Positions 39,087 through 47,413 of a stretch of 64,000 nt of DNA are shown one piece after another. Made by a program: the position numbers and the translations under genes. The notes beneath the pieces were generated by a model that worked only from the letters and a program-made list of their open reading frames with translations, was not told the DNA's origin and made no database searches. This DNA comes from Phormidesmis priestleyi BC1401 (lineage in GTDB: Bacteria; Cyanobacteriota; Cyanobacteriia; Leptolyngbyales; Leptolyngbyaceae). How positions within the stretch are numbered: position 1 is the first letter of the stretch; every line of letters starts with the position of its first letter. The DNA lies in contig NZ_LXYR01000001.1 in assembly GCF_001650195.1 (NCBI RefSeq), positions 196,358-260,357 on the forward strand, in the 5' to 3' direction.

Positions 39087-39160
39087 CGGGACTGACGGGG
39101 TTCGAACCCGCAACTTCCGCCGTGACAGGGCGGTGCTCTAACCAATTGAACTACAGTCCC
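39087..39160 (-). tRNA. tRNA-Asp (GTC)
   Basis: On the minus strand the 5' arm GGGACTG pairs with CAGTCCC, followed by discriminator G (39087). The D-arm shows AGTTCAATTGGTTAGAGC, the anticodon loop CCTGTCACG gives anticodon GTC, and the T-arm is GCGGGTTCGAACCCCGT in pattern. CCA is not encoded. gltX follows on the same strand 104 bp away. Confidence 0.97.
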
Positions 39161-39295
39161 TCATTTCTAAGGGCACTTTTTTATTAGCGCAGTCTCTATT
39201 GTGCCGATCGGGCGGCTTTTTGTCAAACAAATCGTTCTAAACATTCTTTGGATTGTGGATTGAGTAACTTCCGGGAATTGCATATTCTCGGATAA

Positions 39296-39377
39296 CCCTC
39301 ATCCCCAACCCTTCTCCCTAGGGAGAAGGGAGCTAAGATCTCGATCCCTCTCCTTGGGAAGAGGGTAAGGGTGAGGG
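39296..39377. repeat. Dispersed hairpin element, CCCTCATCCCCAACCC type
   Basis: 82 bp. Inside is a perfect palindrome, CCCTTCTCCC/GGGAGAAGGG, with a 2-nt centre, then a second hairpin, CCCTCTCC..GGGAAGAGGG. The two ends, CCCTCATCCC and GGGTGAGGG, are near-complements. The same pattern, about 90 bp long, recurs inside the element at 52913-53066. This type is common between genes in many filamentous cyanobacteria. Confidence 0.75.
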
Positions 39378-39443
39378 CAAATTCGGGTCTTACTTTAATC
39401 TTCAACCCTCTGAGCCGTCACGATCGATCCAATTCAACCGACT

Positions 39444-39656
39444 CTAATGAATGCTGTGATAGTCGGCATCCATCCAGCAGCGAGGCAGCGTTTCGCCAGA
39501 GGGAAACAGCAAGGTGTCTTTGCTAATCGGTTCGGGGTCTTGTTCTTCTTGCCCAGACTGAATGCGACCGTGAATCTCGTTTTGCACCGGGTTAAAGAGT
39601 TCTTCTAAATCTAAAATTTCAACTAAGTTTCCAGTTTGTTTTTCTTGTAAAAGCAT
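39444..39656 (-). CDS. Small conserved cyanobacterial protein
   Basis: 70 residues: MLLQEKQTGNLVEILDLEELFNP, then an acidic stretch (GQEEQDPEP) and the end LPRCWMDADYH. The pattern LFPSGETLPRCW is familiar from small cyanobacterial proteins of unknown role. ATG 39656 with a purine-rich upstream (GAGAGCCGGA). No function suggested. Confidence 0.65.
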   Translation of the reverse strand: MLLQEKQTGNLVEILDLEELFNPVQNEIHGRIQSGQEEQDPEPISKDTLLFPSGETLPRCWMDADYHSIH

Positions 39657-39793
39657 TCCGGCTCTCCCATAACAAATTATTTGATGACGTTTTCAAGATG
39701 CGATGTTTAGCTGCCTATTCTCATCTATCGTAGGGACGGTTAAGGCAGAAGAGATGGGGGGATAATGGCGGTGAGCCTCCAGGAATAGACGAT

Positions 39794-40984
39794 ATGAGAA
39801 CGATCGCTGAAATTAACGACAAAATCACGCGGCGACAAGCGATCGTGCAAACCGTAGAAGAATTGAAAGCACGAGTCGTAGAGGTCGGAGTCACTCAGGC
39901 AGCCAAAGAAGTCGATGTGATCACGACTGGCACCTTTGAGCCAATGGAGTCATCGGGCGCAATTCTCAACTTGGGACAGACCGATCCGCCGATCAAAATT
40001 CGGCAATGCTGGATCGATGGAGTCTCTGCTTATGCCGGGTTTGGAGCCGTCGATCTCTACATTGGAGCCTCACAGATGGTTGAGTATTCCAGCATGGGTG
40101 AGGCAGCAGACGGTGACGAATCGCGAAGTACTATTCGCGGCGGTGGGCACGTAATCGAAGATTTGATTGCGGGTAAATCGGTGCATCTGAGAGCGATCGG
40201 ACAGGTGACAGACTGCTATCCTCGCGCTTCATTTGAGACAACGATTTCTCGCGATCGCATCAATCAATTTTATCTGTTCAATCCGCGCAATCTCTATCAA
40301 AACTTTATCGTTGGCGTGAATGGCGGCGATCGTCCTCTGTTTACTTATTTAGGTCCGCTTCAGCCCCAGTTAGGCAATGCGGTTTACTCCAATCCTGGCG
40401 CGATTTCGCCTTTGTTAAACGATCCCGACTTACAGCTAATCGGCATCGGGACGCGGGTTTTTTTGGGAGGCGCGATCGGATACGTCACTTGGGAAGGGAC
40501 GCAGCACTTTCCATTACAAAAACGACTGCCCAACCGGACTCCGATCGGACCTGCGGCAACGTTGGCGCTGATTGGCGACGCAAAACAAATGGATGCCCGA
40601 TGGGTGAGAGGCTGCTATTTCAAAGGTTATGGTGCGTCTCTAATGCTGGGAGTTGGCATTCCGCTCCCGGTGCTGACTGAGGAAGTCGTCGCTCACTGTG
40701 CCGTGCAGGACAAGGATTTAGTCGCGCCAGTCGTCGATTTTTCGATTCCTCGTCGCGTTCGTCCGACGTTTGGGCTGGTGAGCTATGCCCAACTCAAGTC
40801 AGGCAGGTTGGCGATCGATGGCAAATCGGTTCGGGTTGCGCCGCTTGCGAGTCTTTATCTATCCCGCCAAGTCGCCCTAGAGCTAAAGCAATGGATCGAA
40901 GCCGGGACGTTTATGCTAAGTGAAGCTGTCGCACCGATCCCCAACGATCGGGTGTTCATTCCGCAAGATTTGCGAGGTAGTTGA
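39794..40984 (+). CDS. Homocysteine biosynthesis protein, DUF39 (HcyBio)
   Basis: 396 residues, the whole DUF39 domain: RTIAEINDKITRRQAIVQT, AAKEVDVITTGTFEPMESSGA, NLGQTDPPIKI, IRGGGHVIEDLI and LIGDAKQMDARWVRG. In methanogens and some bacteria this protein, with a ferredoxin-like partner, is needed for homocysteine formation by sulfide addition to aspartate semialdehyde. No partner with CBS or 4Fe-4S domains is seen next to it, so activity alone or with a distant partner is unproven. The next gene starts within its stop codon (TGATG). Confidence 0.85.
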   Translation: MRTIAEINDKITRRQAIVQTVEELKARVVEVGVTQAAKEVDVITTGTFEPMESSGAILNLGQTDPPIKIRQCWIDGVSAYAGFGAVDLYIGASQMVEYSSMGEAADGDESRSTIRGGGHVIEDLIAGKSVHLRAIGQVTDCYPRASFETTISRDRINQFYLFNPRNLYQNFIVGVNGGDRPLFTYLGPLQPQLGNAVYSNPGAISPLLNDPDLQLIGIGTRVFLGGAIGYVTWEGTQHFPLQKRLPNRTPIGPAATLALIGDAKQMDARWVRGCYFKGYGASLMLGVGIPLPVLTEEVVAHCAVQDKDLVAPVVDFSIPRRVRPTFGLVSYAQLKSGRLAIDGKSVRVAPLASLYLSRQVALELKQWIEAGTFMLSEAVAPIPNDRVFIPQDLRGS

Positions 40985-41844
40985 TGTTTGCCAACGTTCG
41001 CGAGACCACTCTTTATTTCGATGTGGAAGGATCGGGACTCGTGCCCGATCGTGCTCAGATGCGGGAGAAACCCGTCGCGTTTTTGGTTCATGGCGGTCCG
41101 GGAGCCGATCACAGCAGCTATAAGCCAACTTTCTCGTCGCTCAGTCGGAAGATGCAGCTCGTTTATTTTGACCATCGGGGGCAGGGACGATCGGCGCGAG
41201 GCGACAAATCGACCTACACGCTCGATAACAATGTCGAGGACATGGAAGCGCTGCGACAGCATTTAGGACTGGGCAAAATTATCGTAATTGGTGGCTCCTA
41301 TGGCGGCATGGTGGCATTGACTTATGCGACTCGCTATCCGCAAAACGTGTCTCATTTAATTGCGATCGCCACCGTTCCCGATTCTCGCTTTTTGAGTCGC
41401 GCTCAAGAAATCTTAAAAGAACGAGGCACTGACGAACAGAACGCGATCGCGCAATATCTGTGGAATGGCAACTTTGAAACCGAAGACCAGTTGCGGGACT
41501 ATTTTCGGCTGATGCGATCGATGTATTCCGTTACCTACGATCCCAATGCTAAACAAGAAAGCTGGGATCGCACCATTCTCTCAGTCGATGCAATTAACGT
41601 CGCGTTTGGTGGCTTTCTCCGCTCCTATGACATTCGTGCTGAGTTGCCCAAAATCACCGCTCCGACCCTCGTGATCGCCGGACGGCATGACTGGATCTGT
41701 CAGCCAGAATTTTCAGAAGAGATTGCCAACGCGATTCCCAACTCAGATCTGCGGATTTTTGAAAACAGCGGGCACTCAATTCGAGCCGACGAACCGCAGG
41801 CTTTGTTAGATGCGATCGCCGGGTTCATCGTCTACAAAAAATAA
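40984..41844 (+). CDS. Proline iminopeptidase-like alpha/beta hydrolase
   Basis: 286 residues from ATG 40984, which overlaps the DUF39 stop by one base. HGGPGADHSSY, VYFDHRGQGRSARG, the nucleophile elbow GGSYGGM, the Asp region VIAGRHDWICQPE and the His in GHSIRADE are seen, all typical of the proline iminopeptidase group of alpha/beta hydrolases. The cytoplasmic substrate is unknown. The coupling to DUF39 could be incidental or indicate a shared thiol or amino-acid metabolic step. Confidence 0.87.
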   Translation: MFANVRETTLYFDVEGSGLVPDRAQMREKPVAFLVHGGPGADHSSYKPTFSSLSRKMQLVYFDHRGQGRSARGDKSTYTLDNNVEDMEALRQHLGLGKIIVIGGSYGGMVALTYATRYPQNVSHLIAIATVPDSRFLSRAQEILKERGTDEQNAIAQYLWNGNFETEDQLRDYFRLMRSMYSVTYDPNAKQESWDRTILSVDAINVAFGGFLRSYDIRAELPKITAPTLVIAGRHDWICQPEFSEEIANAIPNSDLRIFENSGHSIRADEPQALLDAIAGFIVYKK

Positions 41845-41860
41845 ATCTTTCAATAAATAA

Positions 41861-41882
41861 GGGGCAGATAGCCATCTGCCCC
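41861..41882. terminator. Hairpin between converging genes
   Basis: GGGGCAGAT, loop AGCC, ATCTGCCCC, perfect 9-bp stem, between the hydrolase and Pro-rich genes. T runs on either side are weak, so termination is probable but not certain; both strands could use it. Confidence 0.65.
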
Positions 41883-41911
41883 CCATTCTCAGCCAATTGA
41901 TTAAACGGTCT

Positions 41912-43000
41912 CTAACCTTCTGCTACCGGATTCTGCTTTTTGACAGGTTTGGGTAACGGGTCTTTTCGCACAGGTGCAGGGCTACTTGCCGCTGTGCTAG
42001 AAGTCGGTCGCGGACTCCGATTAAAGCTGCCGCCAGGACGAGGTGCAAAATCTCGTCTCGGACGATCGCCTTGATCGAACGAAGATTTAGATCGCTTTTT
42101 AGGCGGAATCATCCCGATCGGGCTGCTTTGATGAATGACTAGATTGTCGCCTTGCCGACGCACTTGCAGATCCCAAAAATAGCCGACGACTTTTCCAGTC
42201 AGGCTGCCTTCGAGCTTGAGCTTAAAAGACTTGATGCGATCGCCATCTTTTTTGCGAGGAGCCTGCTGAATCTTCACCACGATCGAGTTGTCTTCTGGCG
42301 ATTGAAAAATTACTTCTCCTCGAATCGAGAAATAATCGTTATCGACTTCCGACGACGGCTGATAAGAGATGGTTGGCTGCTCTTCGCTCGTCTCTTCAGA
42401 CTCTGACTTATTCAGCTTTTCTGGCTCCCACACCCCGACGATTTGGGCGTGCAGATCTTGCTCTTTTTCACGAGTGCGAGGATAAACCACCCACAGATGG
42501 TCTTGCTCTAAATCGAGATGATTTCTCACCAGACTCATGACCCGACCCAAAAGCACCGCCTGAATGTCAGTGCCGTCAGTTGTCGTTAGAGTTCCGCGAG
42601 TAAACTGCTCGTCTTCGGCTGTATAGCGACCCCGCAATAGCCCGATCGCTCGATATTGCATGGGTTCGCTCGGTGCCGGAATTGGCTGCTGACGCAAGCC
42701 GTCTAACTCAGATTGAGTCGGGGCTGCGTCTGCGGTCACAGCCGGAACCGTGGGTGCAGGGGCGGCAGCAACAGGCTCAGGCTTTTTAGGCTCACTGACT
42801 TCTGGAGGCGCAGCGGGTCGAGCGATCGGGCGCATCAACGGAGGTCGAGCCACGGGTTGTGCATCTGAACTGTTGGATGGTTCGGGCACGTGGCTGCTGT
42901 CGATCGCACCTGTTTGAACGTTGGTCGCCCACTCATCGGAAGATTGCTGGGATGAGGGAGGCTTAGGTGGCTGAAGAGGGCGGTTAGGCAAGGGACTCAT
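41912..43000 (-). CDS. Pro-rich cyanobacterial protein of unknown function
   Basis: 362 residues. Residues 1-110 are Pro/Ala-rich and disordered, 110-315 form a conserved globular part (YRAIGLLRGRYTAEDEQFTRG, VVYPRTREKEQDL, YFSIRGEVIFQSPEDN, VGYFWDLQVRRQGDNL), and 315-362 are a basic, Pro-rich tail. There is no signal or membrane segment. I recognise the conserved middle as a cyanobacterial hypothetical but know no function; the tails suggest protein or nucleic-acid contacts. ATG 43000. Confidence 0.72.
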   Translation of the reverse strand: MSPLPNRPLQPPKPPSSQQSSDEWATNVQTGAIDSSHVPEPSNSSDAQPVARPPLMRPIARPAAPPEVSEPKKPEPVAAAPAPTVPAVTADAAPTQSELDGLRQQPIPAPSEPMQYRAIGLLRGRYTAEDEQFTRGTLTTTDGTDIQAVLLGRVMSLVRNHLDLEQDHLWVVYPRTREKEQDLHAQIVGVWEPEKLNKSESEETSEEQPTISYQPSSEVDNDYFSIRGEVIFQSPEDNSIVVKIQQAPRKKDGDRIKSFKLKLEGSLTGKVVGYFWDLQVRRQGDNLVIHQSSPIGMIPPKKRSKSSFDQGDRPRRDFAPRPGGSFNRSPRPTSSTAASSPAPVRKDPLPKPVKKQNPVAEG

Positions 43001-43533
43001 AGGCTATCATCGTCACAGGCTGAGGGCAGAGAATGGCAGTCAGACTATTGTACTGAATGCATTCGGACGGGAGGCGAATCCGAAAGCTTTTACCCGTTTT
43101 ACGGAAAAAACATTCGGGCGTTGTTTTCTGACTCGATCGATTTGAAGATCTTGCTGGGTTTTATCCTCAACAAGGGTCAACCTTTAAACTCATTCTTAGC
43201 ATTTAGGGCATGAGTGCAGCAATAGCAGTATGCCCATAATACTGATTTCTCACGGGCTTCAAACCAATGCTCAAGTAACAATTTTAAGACTTCCCTAGTT
43301 TCTGTTAAATCGATATCTTCGTTAAGTTTCTAGGACACTATCAAGTAACGAAGTGTAAACTATAAGAAGTGATCATTGTTAACACTTTGGTCTGTAAAGA
43401 TCTTTATGAATCAGTGTGAACCCTTCAGGTCGGGTCACCGTCAAGTTTTCTAAATAAATGAGACTCTACCAGTAGATCGGTTACAGAGACGCTTTATTTT
43501 TTAACTCCCCGTCCTATTTTCAGGACTCTACCG
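43001..43533. other. Intergenic region before the efflux operon
   Basis: 533 bp between divergent genes. AT-rich towards 43300-43480, with an inverted repeat GGGCAT/ATGCCC at 43206-43235 and TTGTTAACACTT near 43376. Probably promoters for both sides; no RNA gene or small coding gene is apparent. Confidence 0.5.
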
Positions 43534-44934
43534 ATGCAAATTCCTTTGTTTGGCAAAGTTGGTAAAAAGCCCGCCGCCTGGATAATTGGGCTGCTAGCAG
43601 CAGGAGTGATCACTGTGCCCATAGTCACCTATGGAGTTCTAAAACGAGGAACTCCAAAGCAAGACTTAGCCGAGCTAACGGTGCCTGTAAAGTCAGAGAC
43701 CGTGACCGTGCGAATTACGGCAAGTGGCACGATCGCGCCCGTCCAAACCGTAAATCTGAGTCCTAAAACTTCTGGACGAATCGCTGAACTGTTTGTCGAA
43801 CAGGGCGATCGCGTGCAGGCAGGACAAGCGATCGCGCGCATGGAAAGTTCTGAACTGCAAGCCCAACGCGCTCAAGCCGTTGCCAATGTGCAAGAAGCCC
43901 AGCAGCGACTCGCCCAACTGCAAGCCGGAACGCGAGTTGAAGAAGTCAGGCAAGCCGAATCTGAGGTGGCTCGTGCGAGAGGAGAAATCGATCGCGTGCG
44001 TGGACAGGTTGCCGATGCTCAATCTTTACTAGAGTTTTCCAGATCTCAAACTCGCCGCCAGCAAGAGCTTGCAGGTCAGGGAGCGATTTCGACCAACTCG
44101 CTAGAAGAATTTTTGCGCAAAGAGCAGAACGCCAAGCAAACCCTCAACCAGGCGCAGGCACAACTGAGCCAATCTCAAGCGCAATATAATCAGACCGTTC
44201 AGCAGCTAGAACAGCGTCGCAACGGCTCGACTCGTGAGGAAATCGGTCAAGCAGAAGCACGAGTGGCATCGACAGTGGCTCAGGTGACGCAGGTTGACAC
44301 CAACATCGCAGACACGATAATTCGCGCCCCCTTTGCTGGACTGATCACGCAGCGCTATGCCAGCGTTGGGGCATTTGTGACTCCGACGACTTCTGCCTCA
44401 TCCACGACTTCGGCGACCTCGACCTCGATCGTGGCGCTTGCCAGTGATCTCGAAGTTCTGGCAAAAGTCCCGGAGGTGGATATTGGACAAATTAAGCCAG
44501 GGCAGGAAGTCGAGGTGAAGGTCGATGCGTTTCCTGAAGAGACATTTAAGGGGCGAGTTCGTCTGATCTCACCTGAAGCGGTAGTTGAGCGAGATGTCAC
44601 GGCATTTCAGGTACGAATCCAACTGCTGTCAGGTCGAGAAAAACTCAAGTCGGGCATGAATGCAGATCTGAGTTTCTTGGGCAATCAGCTTAAATCGGCG
44701 ATGCTTGTGCCAACCGTGGCGATCGTCACCAAAAAAGGACAAACGGGTGTGTTGGTTCCTGACGCAAAAAACCAGCCTCAGTTTAGACCCGTGACGATCG
44801 GCACTAATCTCAACAATCAAACCCAAATCATGGACGGTGTGAAAACAGGGGATCAGGTATTTGTGCAGCTTCCAGATGGCAAAAAGCTGGACGAAATCAT
44901 CAAAGATAAACCGGGAGCCACTAAAAATAATTAA
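43534..44934 (+). CDS. HlyD/MacA-type periplasmic adaptor
   Basis: 466 residues. A short cytoplasmic start and one membrane helix (about 14-35) are followed by the lipoyl half VQTVNLSPKTSGRIAELFVEQGDRV pattern, a long coiled-coil hairpin (about 115-245, rich in AQA and QLEQ), the second lipoyl half (TIIRAPFAGLITQRYASVGAFVTP) and beta-barrel domains. An unusual run of Ser/Thr (about 287-303) follows the second lipoyl half. It links an inner-membrane ABC pump to an outer-membrane TolC-like channel, which is not in the window. First gene of an adaptor-permease-ATPase operon. Confidence 0.9.
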   Translation: MQIPLFGKVGKKPAAWIIGLLAAGVITVPIVTYGVLKRGTPKQDLAELTVPVKSETVTVRITASGTIAPVQTVNLSPKTSGRIAELFVEQGDRVQAGQAIARMESSELQAQRAQAVANVQEAQQRLAQLQAGTRVEEVRQAESEVARARGEIDRVRGQVADAQSLLEFSRSQTRRQQELAGQGAISTNSLEEFLRKEQNAKQTLNQAQAQLSQSQAQYNQTVQQLEQRRNGSTREEIGQAEARVASTVAQVTQVDTNIADTIIRAPFAGLITQRYASVGAFVTPTTSASSTTSATSTSIVALASDLEVLAKVPEVDIGQIKPGQEVEVKVDAFPEETFKGRVRLISPEAVVERDVTAFQVRIQLLSGREKLKSGMNADLSFLGNQLKSAMLVPTVAIVTKKGQTGVLVPDAKNQPQFRPVTIGTNLNNQTQIMDGVKTGDQVFVQLPDGKKLDEIIKDKPGATKNN

Positions 44935-44946
44935 AGGTGCATCGCA

Positions 44947-46164
44947 ATGGACTGGCTAGAAAGCGGAAAAATGGCAGTCAAAACGCTAACGGCGAATAAA
45001 CTGCGAACAAGTTTAACCATGCTAGGAATGGTGATTGGCAACGCGTCAGTGATTGCCATGATTGGCATTGGACAAGGAGCACAGAGATTAGCATCAGAGC
45101 AGTTTGAGTCGTTAGGTCCAAACGTTTTGTTTGTGTCTCCTGGCTCTAGCCAAGCGAGACAGCGAACGACAAACTTGCCGAGAACGCTGGTCTGGGACGA
45201 CGCGAAAGCGATCGCGTCTCAAGTGCCCTCAGTCAAAGGAGTCGCGGCTCAACGTCAGGCACAACTGCCCCTCATCTATGGCGGACGCAATCGCAGTTCT
45301 TTAATCACTGGAACTACGCCAGAGTTTCTCTCAGTGCGTGACTTTAATGTCGCAAAAGGTCGCTTTCTCACCAATTTGGATCTAGAGCGAAACAAGCGAG
45401 TTGCGGTGCTAGGTTCTCAGATTGCCACTGACTTTTTTGCTGGAAAAGACCCGATCGGACAGCAAATTCGCATTCGCAATGTCAGCTTTGAAGTGATCGG
45501 CATTATGCAGTCGAAAGGCTCGTTTTTGGGCAGCAATCAAGATGATGCAGTCTATGTTCCGTTGACGACGACTGCCAGCGTTTTAACTGGGCGGACTTCT
45601 CCCTATGGCTTAGATGTCTCAATTATCTCAATTTCTGCCAAAAATGAAGCGAGTGTCCCCGCTGCCGAGTTTCAGATCACAAATCTGCTGAGGCTGCGTC
45701 ACAAAATCATCAATGAAGATGATTTCACCGTCCAAACTCAAAAAGATATTCTGCGAATCGTCGGCACGATCACAGGTGGATTGACGGCAATGCTGGCAGC
45801 GATCGCCGCAGTCTCTCTGTTGGTCGGCGGCATCGGCATCATGAATATCATGCTGGTCTCGGTGAGCGAACGCACTCAAGAAATCGGACTGCGGAAAGCG
45901 ATCGGGGCCGCCGAAAACGACATTCTGATCCAGTTTATGATTGAGGCGGTGTTGCTTTCAGCCGCAGGTGGCGTGATCGGCACGGCGGTTGGAGTCGGTG
46001 GGATCTTGTTAGTCGGAGCTTTTTCGCCCTTAAGTGCCAGCGTTTCACCAGTTGCGATCGCTCTTGCTGTGAGCGTGTCTGGCTCGATCGGGCTGATCTT
46101 TGGCGTGATTCCGGCGCGACAAGCGGCAAAACTCGATCCGATCGTGGCACTCAGAAGCGCCTAA
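44947..46164 (+). CDS. MacB-like ABC permease (FtsX family)
   Basis: 405 residues with the MacB/FtsX layout. One N-terminal helix follows ALTANKLRTSLTMLGMVIG; a large periplasmic domain (about 45-275) lies between; three helices end the protein: LTAMLAAIAAVSLLVGGIGI, AVLLSAAGGVIGTAVG and VAIALAVSVSGSIGLIFG. The conserved IGIMNIMLVSVSERTQEIGLRKAIGA and PARQAAKLDPIVALR are textbook. It begins 12 nt after the adaptor gene. As in MacB it couples cytoplasmic ATP use to periplasmic efflux; the cargo is unknown. Confidence 0.93.
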   Translation: MDWLESGKMAVKTLTANKLRTSLTMLGMVIGNASVIAMIGIGQGAQRLASEQFESLGPNVLFVSPGSSQARQRTTNLPRTLVWDDAKAIASQVPSVKGVAAQRQAQLPLIYGGRNRSSLITGTTPEFLSVRDFNVAKGRFLTNLDLERNKRVAVLGSQIATDFFAGKDPIGQQIRIRNVSFEVIGIMQSKGSFLGSNQDDAVYVPLTTTASVLTGRTSPYGLDVSIISISAKNEASVPAAEFQITNLLRLRHKIINEDDFTVQTQKDILRIVGTITGGLTAMLAAIAAVSLLVGGIGIMNIMLVSVSERTQEIGLRKAIGAAENDILIQFMIEAVLLSAAGGVIGTAVGVGGILLVGAFSPLSASVSPVAIALAVSVSGSIGLIFGVIPARQAAKLDPIVALRSA

Positions 46165-46188
46165 CCCTACTACGATTCATTCTTTGCT

Positions 46189-46908
46189 ATGCCAAATCCC
46201 CTTATTGTTCGTCTCGAAGAAGTCACCAAAGTTTACGGCTTTGGTGAAACCGAAGTTCATGCATTGGCGGGTGTCGATTTGCTGATCGAACAGGGCGAAT
46301 ATTGCGCCATCATGGGTGCGTCTGGGTCAGGCAAATCCACCATGATGAATATTATTGGATGTCTCGATCGTCCCACTGCTGGACGCTACTATCTAGACGG
46401 CGCAGATGTTTCTCAAATTGCCGACAAACAGTTGGCACACACCCGCAATTTAAAGCTGGGGTTTGTGTTTCAACAGTTTCACTTGTTACCGCAGCTATCT
46501 GCTCTAGAGAACGTCATGCTGCCGATGATCTACGCTAACGTTCCAACAGAGGAACGCCGCAAACGAGCAACCGAGGCATTGATTCGCGTCGGGTTAGAAA
46601 ACCGACTCAACAATCGACCAAATCAACTATCGGGGGGACAACAGCAGAGAGTCGCGATCGCCCGCGCGATCGTCAACAATCCCGTTCTTTTGCTAGCAGA
46701 CGAGCCGACCGGGGCGCTAGACTCTCAAACCACCAAAGAAATTCTGACAATTTTTACCGAACTCAACGCGTTCGGCATGACGGTTGTGATGGTGACTCAC
46801 GAACCCGATGTAGCACGATGCACCGATCGAGTTATCTGGTTTAAAGATGGTCAGGTGATGCAACCCTATCTCTCTCCAGCCGATTTAGGAACCGTAACGG
46901 CGGCTTGA
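46189..46908 (+). CDS. MacB/LolD-like ABC ATPase
   Basis: 239 residues: [18 protein letters not shown], Walker [11 protein letters not shown], signature [15 protein letters not shown], Walker [13 protein letters not shown], and the switch His in VMVTHEPD. It is the ATPase of the adaptor-permease-ATPase operon. The order adaptor, permease, ATPase is also that of the heterocyst glycolipid exporter devBCA, but the permease looks MacB-like and nothing else here points to heterocysts. The stop is 11 nt from a converging gene. Confidence 0.94.
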   Translation: MPNPLIVRLEEVTKVYGFGETEVHALAGVDLLIEQGEYCAIMGASGSGKSTMMNIIGCLDRPTAGRYYLDGADVSQIADKQLAHTRNLKLGFVFQQFHLLPQLSALENVMLPMIYANVPTEERRKRATEALIRVGLENRLNNRPNQLSGGQQQRVAIARAIVNNPVLLLADEPTGALDSQTTKEILTIFTELNAFGMTVVMVTHEPDVARCTDRVIWFKDGQVMQPYLSPADLGTVTAA

Positions 46909-46919
46909 TTCTTTAAGCT

Positions 46920-47336
46920 TTACCAACACCCTGAACTAGAGTGAATTGACACTGATCGACCGCTTGCCAGCCCCAACGTCAACTGATTGCACGATCGAGA
47001 TGGATGAAAAGGCACATTCGGAATCAGCAGACCTCGAATGGTGGTGGTCTGACGGTTAGGAGTCACGATCACCGTTTGAGGATAGCTGACTGAAGAGGTA
47101 GAGCTAAACCCAAAACTGTCGTAGGTATAGGTCGGCGCAACGATAATGATCGATTGAGGAACACCAAACTGATCGATATAGTTGGTCTGAGAGTAAATCG
47201 GCGTGTAAGTGGTTGGAGTCGGAACCGCTTTGACCGGGGAACCTCCAATATCACCCGGCGACGCGATCGCGCCTCCCCCATGAATCGGGATCGCGAAAAC
47301 CGACAAGGCAACTATTAGAAACAGACGTTTTAACAT
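46920..47336 (-). CDS. Unrecognised small secreted protein
   Basis: 138 residues. A signal peptide (MLKRLFLIVALSVFAIPI, cleaved near AIA/SPG) precedes a low-complexity mature part rich in Thr, Ser, Pro and Tyr (VPTPTTYTPIYSQTNYI), ending with two Cys, one at SCNQ and one at the second-last residue. No family is recognised. It lies 77 nt downstream of the molybdopterin oxidoreductase gene on the same strand. Confidence 0.6.
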   Translation of the reverse strand: MLKRLFLIVALSVFAIPIHGGGAIASPGDIGGSPVKAVPTPTTYTPIYSQTNYIDQFGVPQSIIIVAPTYTYDSFGFSSTSSVSYPQTVIVTPNRQTTTIRGLLIPNVPFHPSRSCNQLTLGLASGRSVSIHSSSGCW

Positions 47337-47413
47337 AGCTCTTACTGAGGTTGGTGTTGAGCAACAGCACCCTGATCTGAATCTAGCGCGATTTGACGAT
47401 CGTTGCCATCTTC

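Noticed and set aside
43534-46908. devBCA heterocyst glycolipid exporter
   Set aside because: The gene order agrees but the permease is MacB-like and no heterocyst genes are in the window, so the specific name is not supported.
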